Assembly (NCBI GenBank): GCA_932521035.1 | Contig: OW051494.1 | Coordinates: 124,001 to 188,000, forward strand | Reading direction: 5' to 3' | Length of the DNA stretch: 64,000 bases | Origin: Oscheius dolichura | Lineage: Eukaryota; Nematoda; Chromadorea; Rhabditida; Rhabditidae | In this document: positions 1 to 9,428 of the stretch, in pieces | Layout of the letters: every line of letters begins with the position of its first letter | How positions within the stretch are numbered: position 1 is the stretch's first letter | The notes under the pieces: generated by a model | Told to the model about the DNA's origin: nothing | Seen by the model: only the letters and a program-made list of their open reading frames with translations | Database searches by the model: none | Made by a program: the position numbers and the translations under genes

Positions 1-1280
1 AGAGAAGGGTCACCGGGATTGTTTACAACCAAATCCGCTAGTTTTTTTAGATTACTGTAGCCAGGAGCGCGGCTTTGCTCTCAGCTGACGAGATTTTATA
101 GGTGCGGCGGTATGGACCTCAAAGGGCCGGTAAAATCTCTTTATTTTGGATTTTTTACCTTTTTGGGAGGAATTGGAGTAATCTGGAAGAAACTGAACTG
201 AAATCTTAACAATTTAGGTTACATTTTATCGCAAGAAATTGTCAAAAGCGCGGAGGAAACAGGAAAATGGTGCTGGAATGATCGAGCGAGTAAATTGAGT
301 TGGCCAAAAAAGGGAAACGACCAAGGCGCCCAGTCGAGGGCACTTTTTCTGTTGTCGGAAAACAAGCTACGCCTGTAGTCCCCCCAGCTGTAATTAGGTT
401 AATTAGCTCATAAAGAGGAGAGAGAAGTTGCCCGAGCGGGGCCCCGGGAGAGGAGCACCGCAGCGGCCTGCTGTTTTGGTGGAGTGGTCGCCTCTCCCCG
501 TCTGTGTGGAGGCTAAAGTGGACAAGGGCATCCACTCGCCCGGGGGGATGGACAAGCCTACAAAAAGGAGCTGTTTGGCTCAAAGGGGGGAGAGCCTCTC
601 AAGAGCCCGTTCCCACCACCGGCCACGATCACAAGCCGAACCTCTGAAGAGAGCCGAGCAGCCGGGGAGAGAGAGAGAGATTTGTGGAAACAAACACATA
701 CGGGCGCGTGTGAGGGGGATAGCGGATTTTTCACGGTAATCCGGGACTAAAAATCCCTGAATTAAAGGGGATTATGCGGGTCTTCGTTGTTGAATTGAAA
801 TGCCGAGAGAAAGGCTCCCTACCCCCGCCAGATCCAAGGGAGGGAGGCAAAATTGTAAACTGTTAGCCTCTGCCCCCAGTTAAAGTCCCCGCCGTCCACT
901 TTAGTGACCACCTGTCGGGTCCAAAAAGAGTGCCTTTTTCCAAGTGGTGGCTCGAAGAGCCTTTGAACCAGATGCTCGAGCATTTCAGGCTTCTCAAGAG
1001 CCGACAAGGCGCTTACAAGGGGGGAAGGGGACAGGAAAAACTCCACTAGACCTCTTGTCGGAAAGCAGAGAGGGAGCTTGTTGAACAAGAGTAATGTCAA
1101 AGTCTGTTGACTACTAATTCCTTGTGGTAATCGCCAAGTAAAACATCAATGAGACCATGGTAATCTTCCAGACAAACAGCCTACTTCCACGTGAAGCAGG
1201 TAAATGTTGACTCCATGGCGGGGTTGGAGGCGAGCTGGGTAAACCCAGGGAGCAGAATGTGACTTACACCATATGAGGTA
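1..1280. other. no gene recognised
   Basis: Open frames here are short, overlap on both strands and resemble no family I know. The only structured element is a solo foldback arm near 83-110. Purine-rich tracts and AG repeats occur around 670-690. The 3' part of a gene lying to the left of the window cannot be excluded. Confidence 0.5.
83..110 (+). repeat. solo foldback arm
   Basis: A degenerate copy of the 24-26-bp arm (GACGAGATTTTATAGGTGCGG) that elsewhere forms inverted pairs; no partner arm lies within 200 bp. It sits just after a TTACTGTAGCC motif, another short word repeated across the window. Confidence 0.5.
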
Positions 1281-1287
1281 GCGTCAC

Positions 1288-1313
1288 GCCCGCACCCGTA
1301 AAAAGTCGGCAGC
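1288..1313 (+). promoter_or_regulatory. putative U2 proximal sequence element
   Basis: The stretch with core CACCCGTAAAAAGTCGGC lies at -63 to -38 from the U2 start, and the same sequence stands at exactly the same distance from the second U2 gene. That position fits the snRNA proximal element bound by SNAPc (known for the class). It differs by only a few bases from the foldback arm repeated across the window. Sequence between it and the start is also conserved between the two copies, as is an upstream ACCATATGAGG block. Confidence 0.65.
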
Positions 1314-1350
1314 AGGTGCGATTGGCGTCGCGGCGTCGGCAAGCAGAAGT

Positions 1351-1533
1351 ATCGCTTCTCGGCCTTATGGCTAAGATCAAAGTGTAGTAATCGTTCTTAT
1401 CGAATTAACCTTCGATATATACCGCTATTGTGGTATACAAGGTTAACCGATTTTTGAGACCTGAAGAGGTAGCTGGCTTGCTAGCTCCTCTTCATGGGTC
1501 GGCCCAGCGTTGCACTGCTGCTGGGAACGGCCC
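1351..1533 (+). ncRNA. U2 spliceosomal snRNA
   Basis: The 5' end ATCGCTTCTCGGCCTTATGG, the GTGTAGTA branch-point-recognition segment and the following stem-loop I/II region are those of U2. An Sm-like GATTTTTGAG follows near 1450, and the 3' loops (GCGTTGCACTGCTGCTGGG) match the nematode U2 terminus. Length is about 183 nt, as expected. It pairs with intron branch sites in the U2 snRNP. The gene at 12319-12501 is an inverted copy differing at one base within the RNA. The end is placed after ACGGCCC; a TCCCCCATATGGGGGA palindrome follows and may act in 3'-end formation. Confidence 0.95.
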
Positions 1534-1653
1534 TCCCCCATATGGGGGAAATAAATCGGGTGCAGGAGGAAAAGAATGTTGGATACTCCTCCAAAGTCTA
1601 TTTGTCGTCCTGACAGGAATTCAACCACGGTTTATTAAAAATTTCAACAAGAA

Positions 1654-1906
1654 ATGGCAAAAAGACGCTCATTTCTTTGGTCGTTTTCCGCCGGATCGGC
1701 TGCGATGTCTCAACAACTGCCAGCAGAAGCAAGTACCGTCTCCCTCCCTCTTCTTTTTAAAAGTAATCCCTTCAGAAGCAATCTTCCTACGAGTCATCTT
1801 CATTGCCATGATCTTCATCTTGGCGACCTTCTTCTACGCCTACTATTTTGTCACCACTCCCGCCTACTATCCCCATTCTTCCGAGGAAGAGGCCGACGCC
1901 AACTGA
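1654..1906 (+). CDS. possible small single-pass membrane protein
   Basis: Read as two exons (1654-1732 and 1764-1906) joined across a 31-bp intron, giving 73 residues. The second exon encodes a strongly hydrophobic run (residues about 32-52, IFLRVIFIAMIFILATFFYA) followed by a Tyr-rich and then acidic tail ending SSEEEADAN. That is a sensible single-pass topology, and an ATAAA signal follows the stop. No family is recognised. The weak points are the unusually short intron with an AAAAG acceptor, and the lack of any homology anchor. It lies downstream of the U2 gene and convergent with the next gene. Confidence 0.35.
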
Positions 1907-2017
1907 TCCGACAAGCTACATCGATAAAGTTCTGTTCCTATCGTATTATAAAGAGAGTAAAGAAGTAGACAATTCACATATTGCACTGGGTTTAGCGGGG
2001 GATTTCCCGATTTGAGA

Positions 2018-3039
2018 TCAATGTTTGATGACTTTTCTTCTCCTTTTCTTATCTTCTGTCTCTGTCTCCGTCGTGTCCTCCTCCTCCACATCCTTATCCT
2101 TGTTCAATTTTTCCAAATCCTCCAGATCCAGGTCGTCTAGCGGGTCCTGCTTGTTGATATGAGCCTCACCGGACTTCTCTCCGTCCTCGTCCTCCTCGTC
2201 GCTTTCATTGTCCCCACTGAATCCTTCCGAATCTCCACAACCTCCGCCTCCTCCTGTTCCTCCTCCTCCTCCGCAGCCACTTCCCTGATTTCCACAATAT
2301 CCTCCAGGACTTCCACAAGGTACCAGATGACGATAAACTCCATACGGATCTAAACCATGAATTTGATTGCCCCCCAGGAATAACTGACCGCTGTTATAAG
2401 GCAGAGAAGGATAGTTGTAGACAGTATTCTGATACTCCTGTGGATAGATGAACTGGAAACTTGGACGGAGTCTATAGGGCTTGGGAAGCATGTTCCACGG
2501 GTAGTGCATAAAGTAGTAGCCCTTTCTCCTCAGCGCTTCTGGCCGGTACCAAGTGTACAGCGGGGTATTCTTTCCAACTTTGAATCCTTTTGAGGATTTT
2601 CCCATCTTTCCAGGTTCTGGGGAGAGAGTGGATACTGTAATGAGCAAATAGACAGGGAAAAGGGACGGCTACCTTCAGGAAACCGTGGGATATCCAATGG
2701 CGTCGTGATGGGGGAATAAGTCACCGGTTTGAGACCTCCAGGATCTGAATTTCGTGGTCAGAAAACGGAAAAAAGAGCCAAGATACCTCGATTCTTGATC
2801 CCGGTCTCTTCAAAATCCCGATAGTCGTCGAGGGCCTTCTCGTCCTCCTCCTCTTCAGTATTGGCTCGCTTCTTCTTCCTGTGGAATTTCATTAGCTTCC
2901 TTGTCCTGTCTCCCATCTTTGCCGGCCTCAAGAGGTCCGTATCACTGATGGTTACTGCCATGGGGCGGGCTGTAGGCGCCGTCTCGACAGCTTCGCCCAG
3001 GAGGAGGTGAGGCAACATTGAGAGGAGTAATACCCTCAT
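2018..3039 (-). CDS. secreted acidic protein with Gly/Cys-rich segment
   Basis: Three exons (3039-2787, 2744-2673, 2616-2018) give 307 residues. The start MRVLLLSMLPHLLLGEA is a typical signal peptide, so the protein is probably secreted. A basic patch (KFHRKKKRAN) is followed by an acidic EEEEDEKALDDY stretch. A Tyr/Pro-rich middle has several Y-P-x-Y motifs. Then come a short Cys/Gly region (CGSPGGYCGNQGSGCGGG), a long acidic tail (DEEDEDGEKSGE to DLEDLEK) and a basic end KKRRRKVIKH. No known domain is seen. Charge-segregated secreted proteins of this kind may be matrix, cuticle or mucin-like, but that is inference. Low-complexity composition makes homology searches hard. Confidence 0.7.
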
Positions 3040-3401
3040 CTGGAACACTGATATACCATATAATAATAAATTAAAATGAAAGATGGCAGGGAAAAGGTGC
3101 CGGGCGTTCCAAAACGGTCCATGATCCGACACTGGAAGAAGCAGGGATTGCGCAATCGGCGTCGAAGTGAAAAGCAGCCGGAGAGAGACGGGTTAGAGGC
3201 GTGTCGGGGGGATTGGGTATTTGAAACAAAGCCACCCGATCCCGGTTTCAATGGATCTCGTTCCATCTCTTGCGTAATGACGGATGGGATAAGTGGAACG
3301 GGAGCCGAATGGCAGAATTTCGATTTCGAACAAGAAAATCGGCAATAGAGACAGATAAAAAGAGACAAACAATCGGGAATCTTTATTTGGAGTTGGAGAT
3401 A

Positions 3402-4956
3402 TTAAATCCTCGGCCTTCCAGCGGCCATGACTGCTTCGAAGGCACACTCATCGACTCCTCGAAGGAAACGGAAGAAACCTGAACTCCGTTTTTAAAGATC
3501 CCTCTCAAAGGCCCCATTTCCTACCATTTTCACCAAAGAATTCTCCTCTCGAGTTAGCCGCCAGCCAATAAGGAGTGCCGTTGTCAACTCCCCATCCCAA
3601 CACCCTTACACAGTGGATCCCGACGTATTCTCCTGCCGTGTGCTGAATAGTATCTTATTTTGAAGTGGAGATATCTTGATACCACATAAATTCCACTGTC
3701 GTAGAGGTTGAAGTCGCCATATTGCTCAAAACAGGTGACCACTGGGCCGTGGGTCATTATCTCCTTTTGAATTCCCGCCACGGTAGGAGGAACTTCATAA
3801 TACGCCTCTCCTAAGCTCAATTTTAAAGGGAAAATAATGGAAGTCGGACCAAAATGCTTGTCATCCTCATAAGTGATGGGGTAGCCCGAATTGGTGCAGG
3901 TCTTTGTGCACTTCGGGGTCGTCTCATTGAAGAAGGCCGGGTAACCGAATGGGTACGGCTTACAGCCTTGCTAAAACTTTTAAAATATGATCTATATTTT
4001 GAACGGGGGAGGCTCTTACAGCTGATTCATATTCCCCACCAGTTACAACTCCGTGAGAATGCCACCACTGCATGGCCAGGAGGGGAACACCGCCGTTGCA
4101 TCTGAAAACGAGATATTCAGCTTTGTAAGGCCAATTTCTCTTCCAAAAAATTAACATTTCAAAAAAGTTTTAATGTTGCCAGATTCCCCAGGAAATTCTC
4201 TACAAGACTGCACTTTCAGAATTTTAGAAACGGAAAGCTAGCGCCCTTGGTATCCCATATAAGAAGGCATATCGGCCGTTCTGTCCCCACTGGATCACGC
4301 AACACTCGTCGCTTATTGCAAATTGGTTCCAGACTGTTTCGGTAATCAGCTAGACTACCACACGGAGAGAAAAGAGCATACCCTGTTCCACAATCATGGC
4401 AACAACTGAGGATATCAGCGGCGGATGCTTCTATCTGAACCTGGCCATTAGAGGCAATACAGGTGCGATCGGAGATGACGGAGGCGGAAGAAACCGCCCA
4501 GCAGGAGCCTAAACTCTATTTTCTCCAAAATAAACAGTTAAAGAGTACCGCAATTGGCTTGTTCCCTAATAAATCGGATAGAAGAGCAGGCATTCCAAGC
4601 GGTGCGAGAATCAAAGCTCGTCGGGATGTCCGAGTCCTTGATGGTGGTGATTTCTGGTGTCGGGGTCGTTTGCCTCCTCTGTAGCTGGGTATTCATCACG
4701 TGGAATTTTTCTTCCTCATCGGTAAGGTCATGGAGTTTTGCCTAGAAAATACGGTGATTATTTGGAAAGGCGAAGAGGTAACCTTGAAGAGATTCTGCTT
4801 CTGATTGACATAATCTACAAGTTCTTGACCTTTTAGAGACGAGGCTTTTAGCTTTACTAGGAGAGGATAAGCAGGTTTAATGGTAGAAACGGTACCTCCA
4901 GTTGGGATGGGGGAAACGAACCCGAGAAGAAGAAAAAGAAGGAGAAGCGGGAACAT
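3402..4956 (-). CDS. cathepsin B-like cysteine protease (papain family C1A)
   Basis: Eight exons (4956-4783, 4741-4549, 4508-4382, 4101-4020, 3970-3850, 3810-3683, 3642-3525, 3478-3402) give 339 residues, the normal cathepsin B length. Visible parts are a signal peptide ([16 protein letters not shown]), a propeptide, the mature start near [14 protein letters not shown], the oxyanion Gln and catalytic Cys in REQANCGSCWA, the CNGG motif, YEDDKHFG, and the catalytic His in [11 protein letters not shown]. The active-site Asn is kept but the usual NSW reads NSR. The C-terminus [15 protein letters not shown] is canonical. Cathepsin B enzymes degrade proteins in gut lysosomes or the gut lumen in nematodes. 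The 280-bp intron at 4102-4381 carries a dispersed repeat. Confidence 0.93.
4102..4381. repeat. dispersed GAATTTTCT repeat inside cathepsin intron
   Basis: On the minus strand the intron contains GTCTTGTAGAGAATTTCCTG followed by GGCAACATTAAAACTTTT, the core of the window-wide family. The other introns of this gene are about 40 bp, so the insertion accounts for the size of this one. Confidence 0.75.
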
Positions 4957-5488
4957 GACGGAAGGGAACAGATTGCACCCCGCTATCTCTTGTTCTCCAT
5001 CCTTCTGTGAATATTTGTTCCCAAAATCTGGCAAGATAACGGGAACTGTGGTGCAAAAAAACAAAATAAGGTGCCTCTAACAAGGGGCTAGGAGTTTAGA
5101 ACGTCTCTAATTGTAGACCAGAACAGTCTAAAGGGTGTGGTCGCATAAAACGGCAATAACTTTCCAACAAAGTCTAATTGTTGAAATATTTTGGCATCGT
5201 CGGAAAGCGCAAAAAATTCTGAACAATCGGACTTTTGTACTTTTTAGAAAAAAAGGTGTTTTTAAGGCCAAATGACCAAGAATTCCCCCCCCCCCCCCCC
5301 CGCTATGCTAATTCGAATGGCGGCGCCCTAACGACTATCACTTTCCCTTCTCCCGTCTTTCTAGCAAAGTGAAGCCGTCTGCCCCTTGCCAACATCCCTA
5401 CACGTGTTTGTTCTAGCTCAAACAGACAGAATCCAGCTGTCCAAATGATGTCTCCCTTGCGTAGGTGCTCAACCCGTCATAATCCTGG
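4957..5488. other. intergenic, divergent promoters of cathepsin B and LicD-like genes
   Basis: Contains a copy of the GAATTTTCT dispersed repeat (about 5140-5280, minus orientation, CAAAAAATTCTGAACAA) and a 17-base poly-C run at 5285-5301. No gene is seen. Confidence 0.6.
5285..5301 (+). repeat. poly-C tract (poly-G on the minus strand)
   Basis: Seventeen consecutive C residues. Long mono-G/C runs are a known feature of Caenorhabditis genomes and can form G-quadruplexes that need the DOG-1/FANCJ helicase to be kept stable. Confidence 0.95.
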
Positions 5489-7549
5489 ATGGCATTGCAC
5501 GGGAGGACCGTCTTCCGCCATAAATCCAAATTCCGCTCATTTATCCTATTAACAGTCTCTTCTATTCTTCTACTTATTCTTCTCCACATCTCAGGACTTC
5601 GAATATGTTTTGTGGAAGTCGAAAAACTGGAGACGAAGACCGTTTGGAAGCCGGCTTGGCCTTCCCGGAAGGCGAAGGTCTGTTACTTTGTGGATTCCTG
5701 TAAATTTCCCCCCAGATTCCCTGTGCTTCTTTGATGAATTCTCTTGCCCCTCCTTATCCTATCCTTGTTTTGGATGAGAATTTTGTTAAAAAGCTGGAGA
5801 AGGGAGAAATCTGCCTGAAGAAAGGTGAGAATCCCTGGAAGAGAATAGAATTTTCAGATTTTCCTCCCTATTTTGCCCATCCCCGTGAATATTTTCCAAA
5901 AACCCAGAATCTAGCCGGCCTTGTGACCTATGAAAACCGTACAGATTATAATTTTTATCGGATATCTGATCAAAATGGAAAGATGAGAGCCATATTCAAG
6001 TACCCTTTCCCGTAATTTTAAATTATTCTAGGAATCAATATACCCTGTTGAAGAATTGGAGCCTCCCAGAAAATGGGACAATATTCCACGAGCAATGGAA
6101 GAGGTCCACTCTCCTCGGGTGTAAAGATATGTACATGTTTCGAAATCCATTCCGAAGTCGGCATGTCTGGTCCGAGGAGCAGGCTCTCGAAGCGATGGAC
6201 GACTTGGTCCAGCACTTTTTACAATATGACATGTATATTTTTATCTGTTCTGGAACACTTCTCGGTAGGGGGAATTAGCCATAAAAATAAGAAAAAGCTT
6301 CAAATTTAGGTTGGTATCGAGAGTGTGGCTTTATTCCCCATACACATGATGTTGATTTTGGAGTTTTGGAAGAAGAATACCTGGAGGATGCCTTTACGGA
6401 GATTATAAACAATAATACCCGCTTCAGACCCTATATCCGATGGTCAGATGTGAGTAAATGTTGTTCAAAAGTGGTTCCCAGGCATTCCCATGAAAGGAAA
6501 AGAAGAAACAAAAAAGCAAAAATGTTATTGGAGATATAGGGAATTGAACCCCAGTCCTCTCCCATGCTAAGGGAGCGCTCTACCACTGAGCTATATCCCC
6601 AGGCAAGAAGGTATCAACAAGACGGGTTCCCTTGATAATACCCAAGCGGGCAACCATTTTCTTAGTTCTCCTTATTTTATAGATAGTCTCTACAGTATAA
6701 AAACGACATTAGGATTCGATTGCAGAAAGCAAAGAACCGAAAAGGCTATCAGAATGTAAATAATCCAAAAGAGAACGAATCTACAGTTTGAATTGAATTT
6801 ATCATCCAGTTGACTTGAAAATAAGTGAAATAGAGGATTTTCGACAATTTTAGCAAAAAAAAGTATCAAAAACGGGTTAAAAACACCTCCTTTTCATACC
6901 AAAATGTTGAGCAAAAAAGCAAAAATGTTTTTGGAGATATAGGGAATTGAACCCCAGTCCTCTCCCATGCTAAGGGAGCGCTCTACCACTGAGCTATATC
7001 CCCAGTCTCCTATGTGCGAATCGCGCCTCGAGACTATTGGCGCCCGGCGAAAAGGCTCATTTTTGATATTTCAGGAAGGAAACACCATGGAATACACTTT
7101 ATACCCGAGTCAGACATCCAATAGACCGAAGATTGACGTGTTTCTTTATTTTAGTAATGGTAAAAATACGTCAACTTACAGTTTCGGCTGGGATGAGAAG
7201 TTCCGCTTCACTTATCCCAAACTGTATGTGATTTTTTATTACAAATACAGTACCGGCTCCTAGGTATAATCCCTACTGTGCTGTTGACTTCCGAGGGCAT
7301 CTATTTTGGACTACTTGTAACCCAGAAATGGCTGTGATTGCCGATTATGGGGCCAAATGGTACCGGGACTACCACACAGCCGACTATAATTATGTCTATT
7401 CCACTTGGAACATGGAAGAACTGGGAGAATACAATACATCCGCAGGGAAACACTACTTTGAAGAGTTTGACACCGTCTGGACCCGTTGTTCCCCCTCAAT
7501 TTCTCTTTTTCTCCCCATTGCTTTACTCCTTTTCCTCTCAGGACCATAA
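5489..7549 (+). CDS. LicD/fukutin-family phosphotransferase-like protein
   Basis: Exons 5489-5677, 5716-5999, 6032-6264, 6310-6449, 7075-7223 and 7264-7549 give about 426 residues. A basic N-terminus followed by SFILLTVSSILLLILLHISG is a type II Golgi anchor. The fukutin/LicD signature follows: IFICSGTLLGWYRECGFIPH then HTHDVDFGV, the acidic metal- or nucleotide-binding motif, and later SNRPKIDVFLYF. The family adds phosphodiester-linked sugars such as ribitol phosphate, or related groups, to surface glycans; the substrate here is unknown. The end is uncertain in one respect. Reading straight through 7485-7541 adds a hydrophobic tail, while splicing it out ends the protein at TRP; both use the same stop. 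Intron 4 (625 bp) holds two antisense tRNA genes. Confidence 0.85.
6529..6600 (-). tRNA. tRNA-Ala (AGC)
   Basis: A complete 72-nt cloverleaf on the minus strand: acceptor GGGGATA/TATCTCC, D arm AGCTCAGTGGTAGAGC, anticodon loop TTAGCAT (AGC) on stem CTCCC/GGGAG, T loop GGTTCAATTCC. It carries the G3-U70 wobble pair that identifies tRNA-Ala. Boxes A and B are intact. It lies antisense inside an intron of the LicD-like gene. Confidence 0.95.
6932..7003 (-). tRNA. tRNA-Ala (AGC), second copy
   Basis: Identical over its 72 nt to the copy 403 bp away. The 3' flank (plus-strand AAAAAAGCAAAAATGTT) is nearly the same too, so this is a recent local duplication or gene conversion. It sits in the same intron, ending about 70 bp before the splice acceptor of exon 5. 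Confidence 0.95.
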
Positions 7550-8343
7550 AAATTGAATTCTGATAAACCTGCACTCGTAGAATGTCGCCAGCAGAAGACC
7601 AAGAGATTCCAGCCTGGAGCCAAGAAGCGTATCGCTGCCGAGACTTTACGCGTGCAGAAATTCGGCCAAATTTCATCGACTTCCGCAATTGGTCCAAAAA
7701 TAGAAACGCACGAGGTCAATTACTACTGGTTCTACAAATGACGACGTAGAGATTTCCTGCCATCTTCCCGGTCGTCGTCTCCCCCCTCTCATCTGTTTGC
7801 TTATTGTTCCCGCGTGGGTCAAACACCCGTTTGATGAGCAAAAGCAGCGCCTCCTCTCTCCTGACGTCAAAATTTCGGAAGTCGCCACTCAGATTTCGCA
7901 GATTTCATGGATCTTTGCTATCGAAAAGAGGAGGAAGGGCAGGGTAGGAAATAGTTCGAACGGCGTTCTTTGGAAGAGGAGAGGCAGTCGTCAAATCGAC
8001 GTGGACGTCATCAGACCGGCGGTCGGGGGAACTCTTGACCGTTTGGCATTGAAAAGTCTAATTTTCAAAATTGTTATTAGCTGGGTCTTGTAGAGAATTT
8101 TCTGGCGAGTCTGGTAATACCAAAATCTTCCCAAAAACGTAAAATTCCGACCAGCGGCGATGCTCAAAAGGTTGACGGTCGTTCCCAAAATTTTGGAGAG
8201 AAACTACTTTCCCCAAGAAATGGCGACGCTTTGAAGAAGGCTAACAGTGAGACTCGTTTATTGCATAATGGCACAGTTACATCTTCTCGTTTTCTCTTTC
8301 TTTCTATACAGTTATTTTGTTATTTCTTCGGTCTCCTTTGAGC
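7550..8343. other. intergenic with repeats
   Basis: Holds a right foldback arm at about 7633-7657 (GCTGCCGAGACTTTACGCGTGC) with only a poor left partner near 7585, and a copy of the GAATTTTCT repeat at about 8040-8210. No gene is seen; this is the space between the convergent LicD-like and saposin-like genes. Confidence 0.6.
8040..8210 (+). repeat. dispersed GAATTTTCT repeat
   Basis: Core TTGTAGAGAATTTTCTGG followed by TCTGGTAATACCAAAATCTTCC, in the same order as other copies at 16185, 38560 and 60035. Confidence 0.8.
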
Positions 8344-9132
8344 TTATCGTGTATCGTCACAAAGGGCTAATTTTTCGCAGATTTCGATCGAGGGAATCCC
8401 GGTCTTGGCCATGGTGAAGATTTTCTTCGCGTTTGAAGAGACAAAATGGTCACAGACTGGTTCCATCAGTCCCATGCTGTTGCAACGTCTGGAAATGAGT
8501 TTTTTTTAAATTTAAAAAGGGGATTCCCAACCTGTACATGGAGTGGATTACTCCACTCGGCGTGGATTCGTTCTCGAAGGCTTCGGTTATTATTTCACAG
8601 AACATACAGGACATGATATTGTCTACTCGAGCATTGGCCACGAAGGCTGAGGATACTGAAACCGGGGGTGAATCATCTACACTGCCGAGGATTTACGGGT
8701 GACGTATGGGCTTTTCCTAGTCATATTTACCCCCTCATTTTCTTTTTAACCTCATCTGGCTAACAGTGGGGGCCTTCTAACATCAGGTAGAACCAAAACA
8801 AAGTCATCGAATTACAAAACAGATAAAACGAGGAAAATGCTCGTTTTCTGGAGGGAATCTGGGACTCTTCTTCTCCTTTCTTCAAGTATACTGGCTTTTT
8901 GTGAGCTTTTCTATTGCAACTGCCGAGATTCGGACTAAGAAAAGTTAGAGATGGCCCTAATCTATTCAAAAGTACAGAAGGACCATGAATTTGAAAGAAT
9001 GCCCCAGGGGCCAAGAGGTCTTCGACTCCAAGGAAGCTCTTCCCAGGGAAATAAGACCCCTCTCTTACCTGAGGACAATAGAAGGAAAGAGGAGAGGGCC
9101 AGGAATAGCTGGTGGTGTGTCATCATCATCAT
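8344..9132 (-). CDS. saposin-like (SPP/caenopore-type) protein
   Basis: Three exons (9132-9069, 8655-8532, 8488-8344) give 110 residues. The first exon is a signal peptide (MMMMTHHQLFLALSSFLLLSS). The mature part is one saposin-B domain with the full set of six cysteines: CMFC, then RRC, PVC, EIC and ALC before the end. Proteins of this class bind lipids or membranes, and several nematode members are gut antimicrobial effectors; which role applies here cannot be told from sequence. The 413-bp first intron contains a solo foldback arm (8681-8704). It lies 297 bp downstream of the SLC22 gene on the same strand. Confidence 0.88.
8681..8704 (+). repeat. solo foldback arm in saposin intron
   Basis: ACTGCCGAGGATTTACGGGT, one arm only, just upstream (in gene direction) of the exon 2 acceptor. 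Confidence 0.6.
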
Positions 9133-9428
9133 CTTTTTGGTTCGAGGGGGATGGCACTGGGCACTGGGGTGGGCGCTCAAATGGCGCGGCTAGAATGAAG
9201 ACGCGTCGGCGAGGCAAGTGCTTTATATCCGGTGCTCCACCTCAGTCGCGGTTTCAGATTCCCCCTCAATCTGACTAAGAGAGAGAGAGAGGGCCAATAA
9301 TATGACGACAACGGCGATGATGAGCCTCCCCGCCCGAGACGAGCAATTCACCAATATTCTACGCTATTTCATAAAGAAAAATGATTAATTTAAAGGTCTG
9401 TTAGGTATAACAAGGCAATATTCAAGAA

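Noticed and set aside
1430-1653. Open frame continuing upstream of the small membrane protein
   Set aside because: It overlaps the 3' half of the U2 snRNA gene, so the upstream part is RNA gene, not protein.
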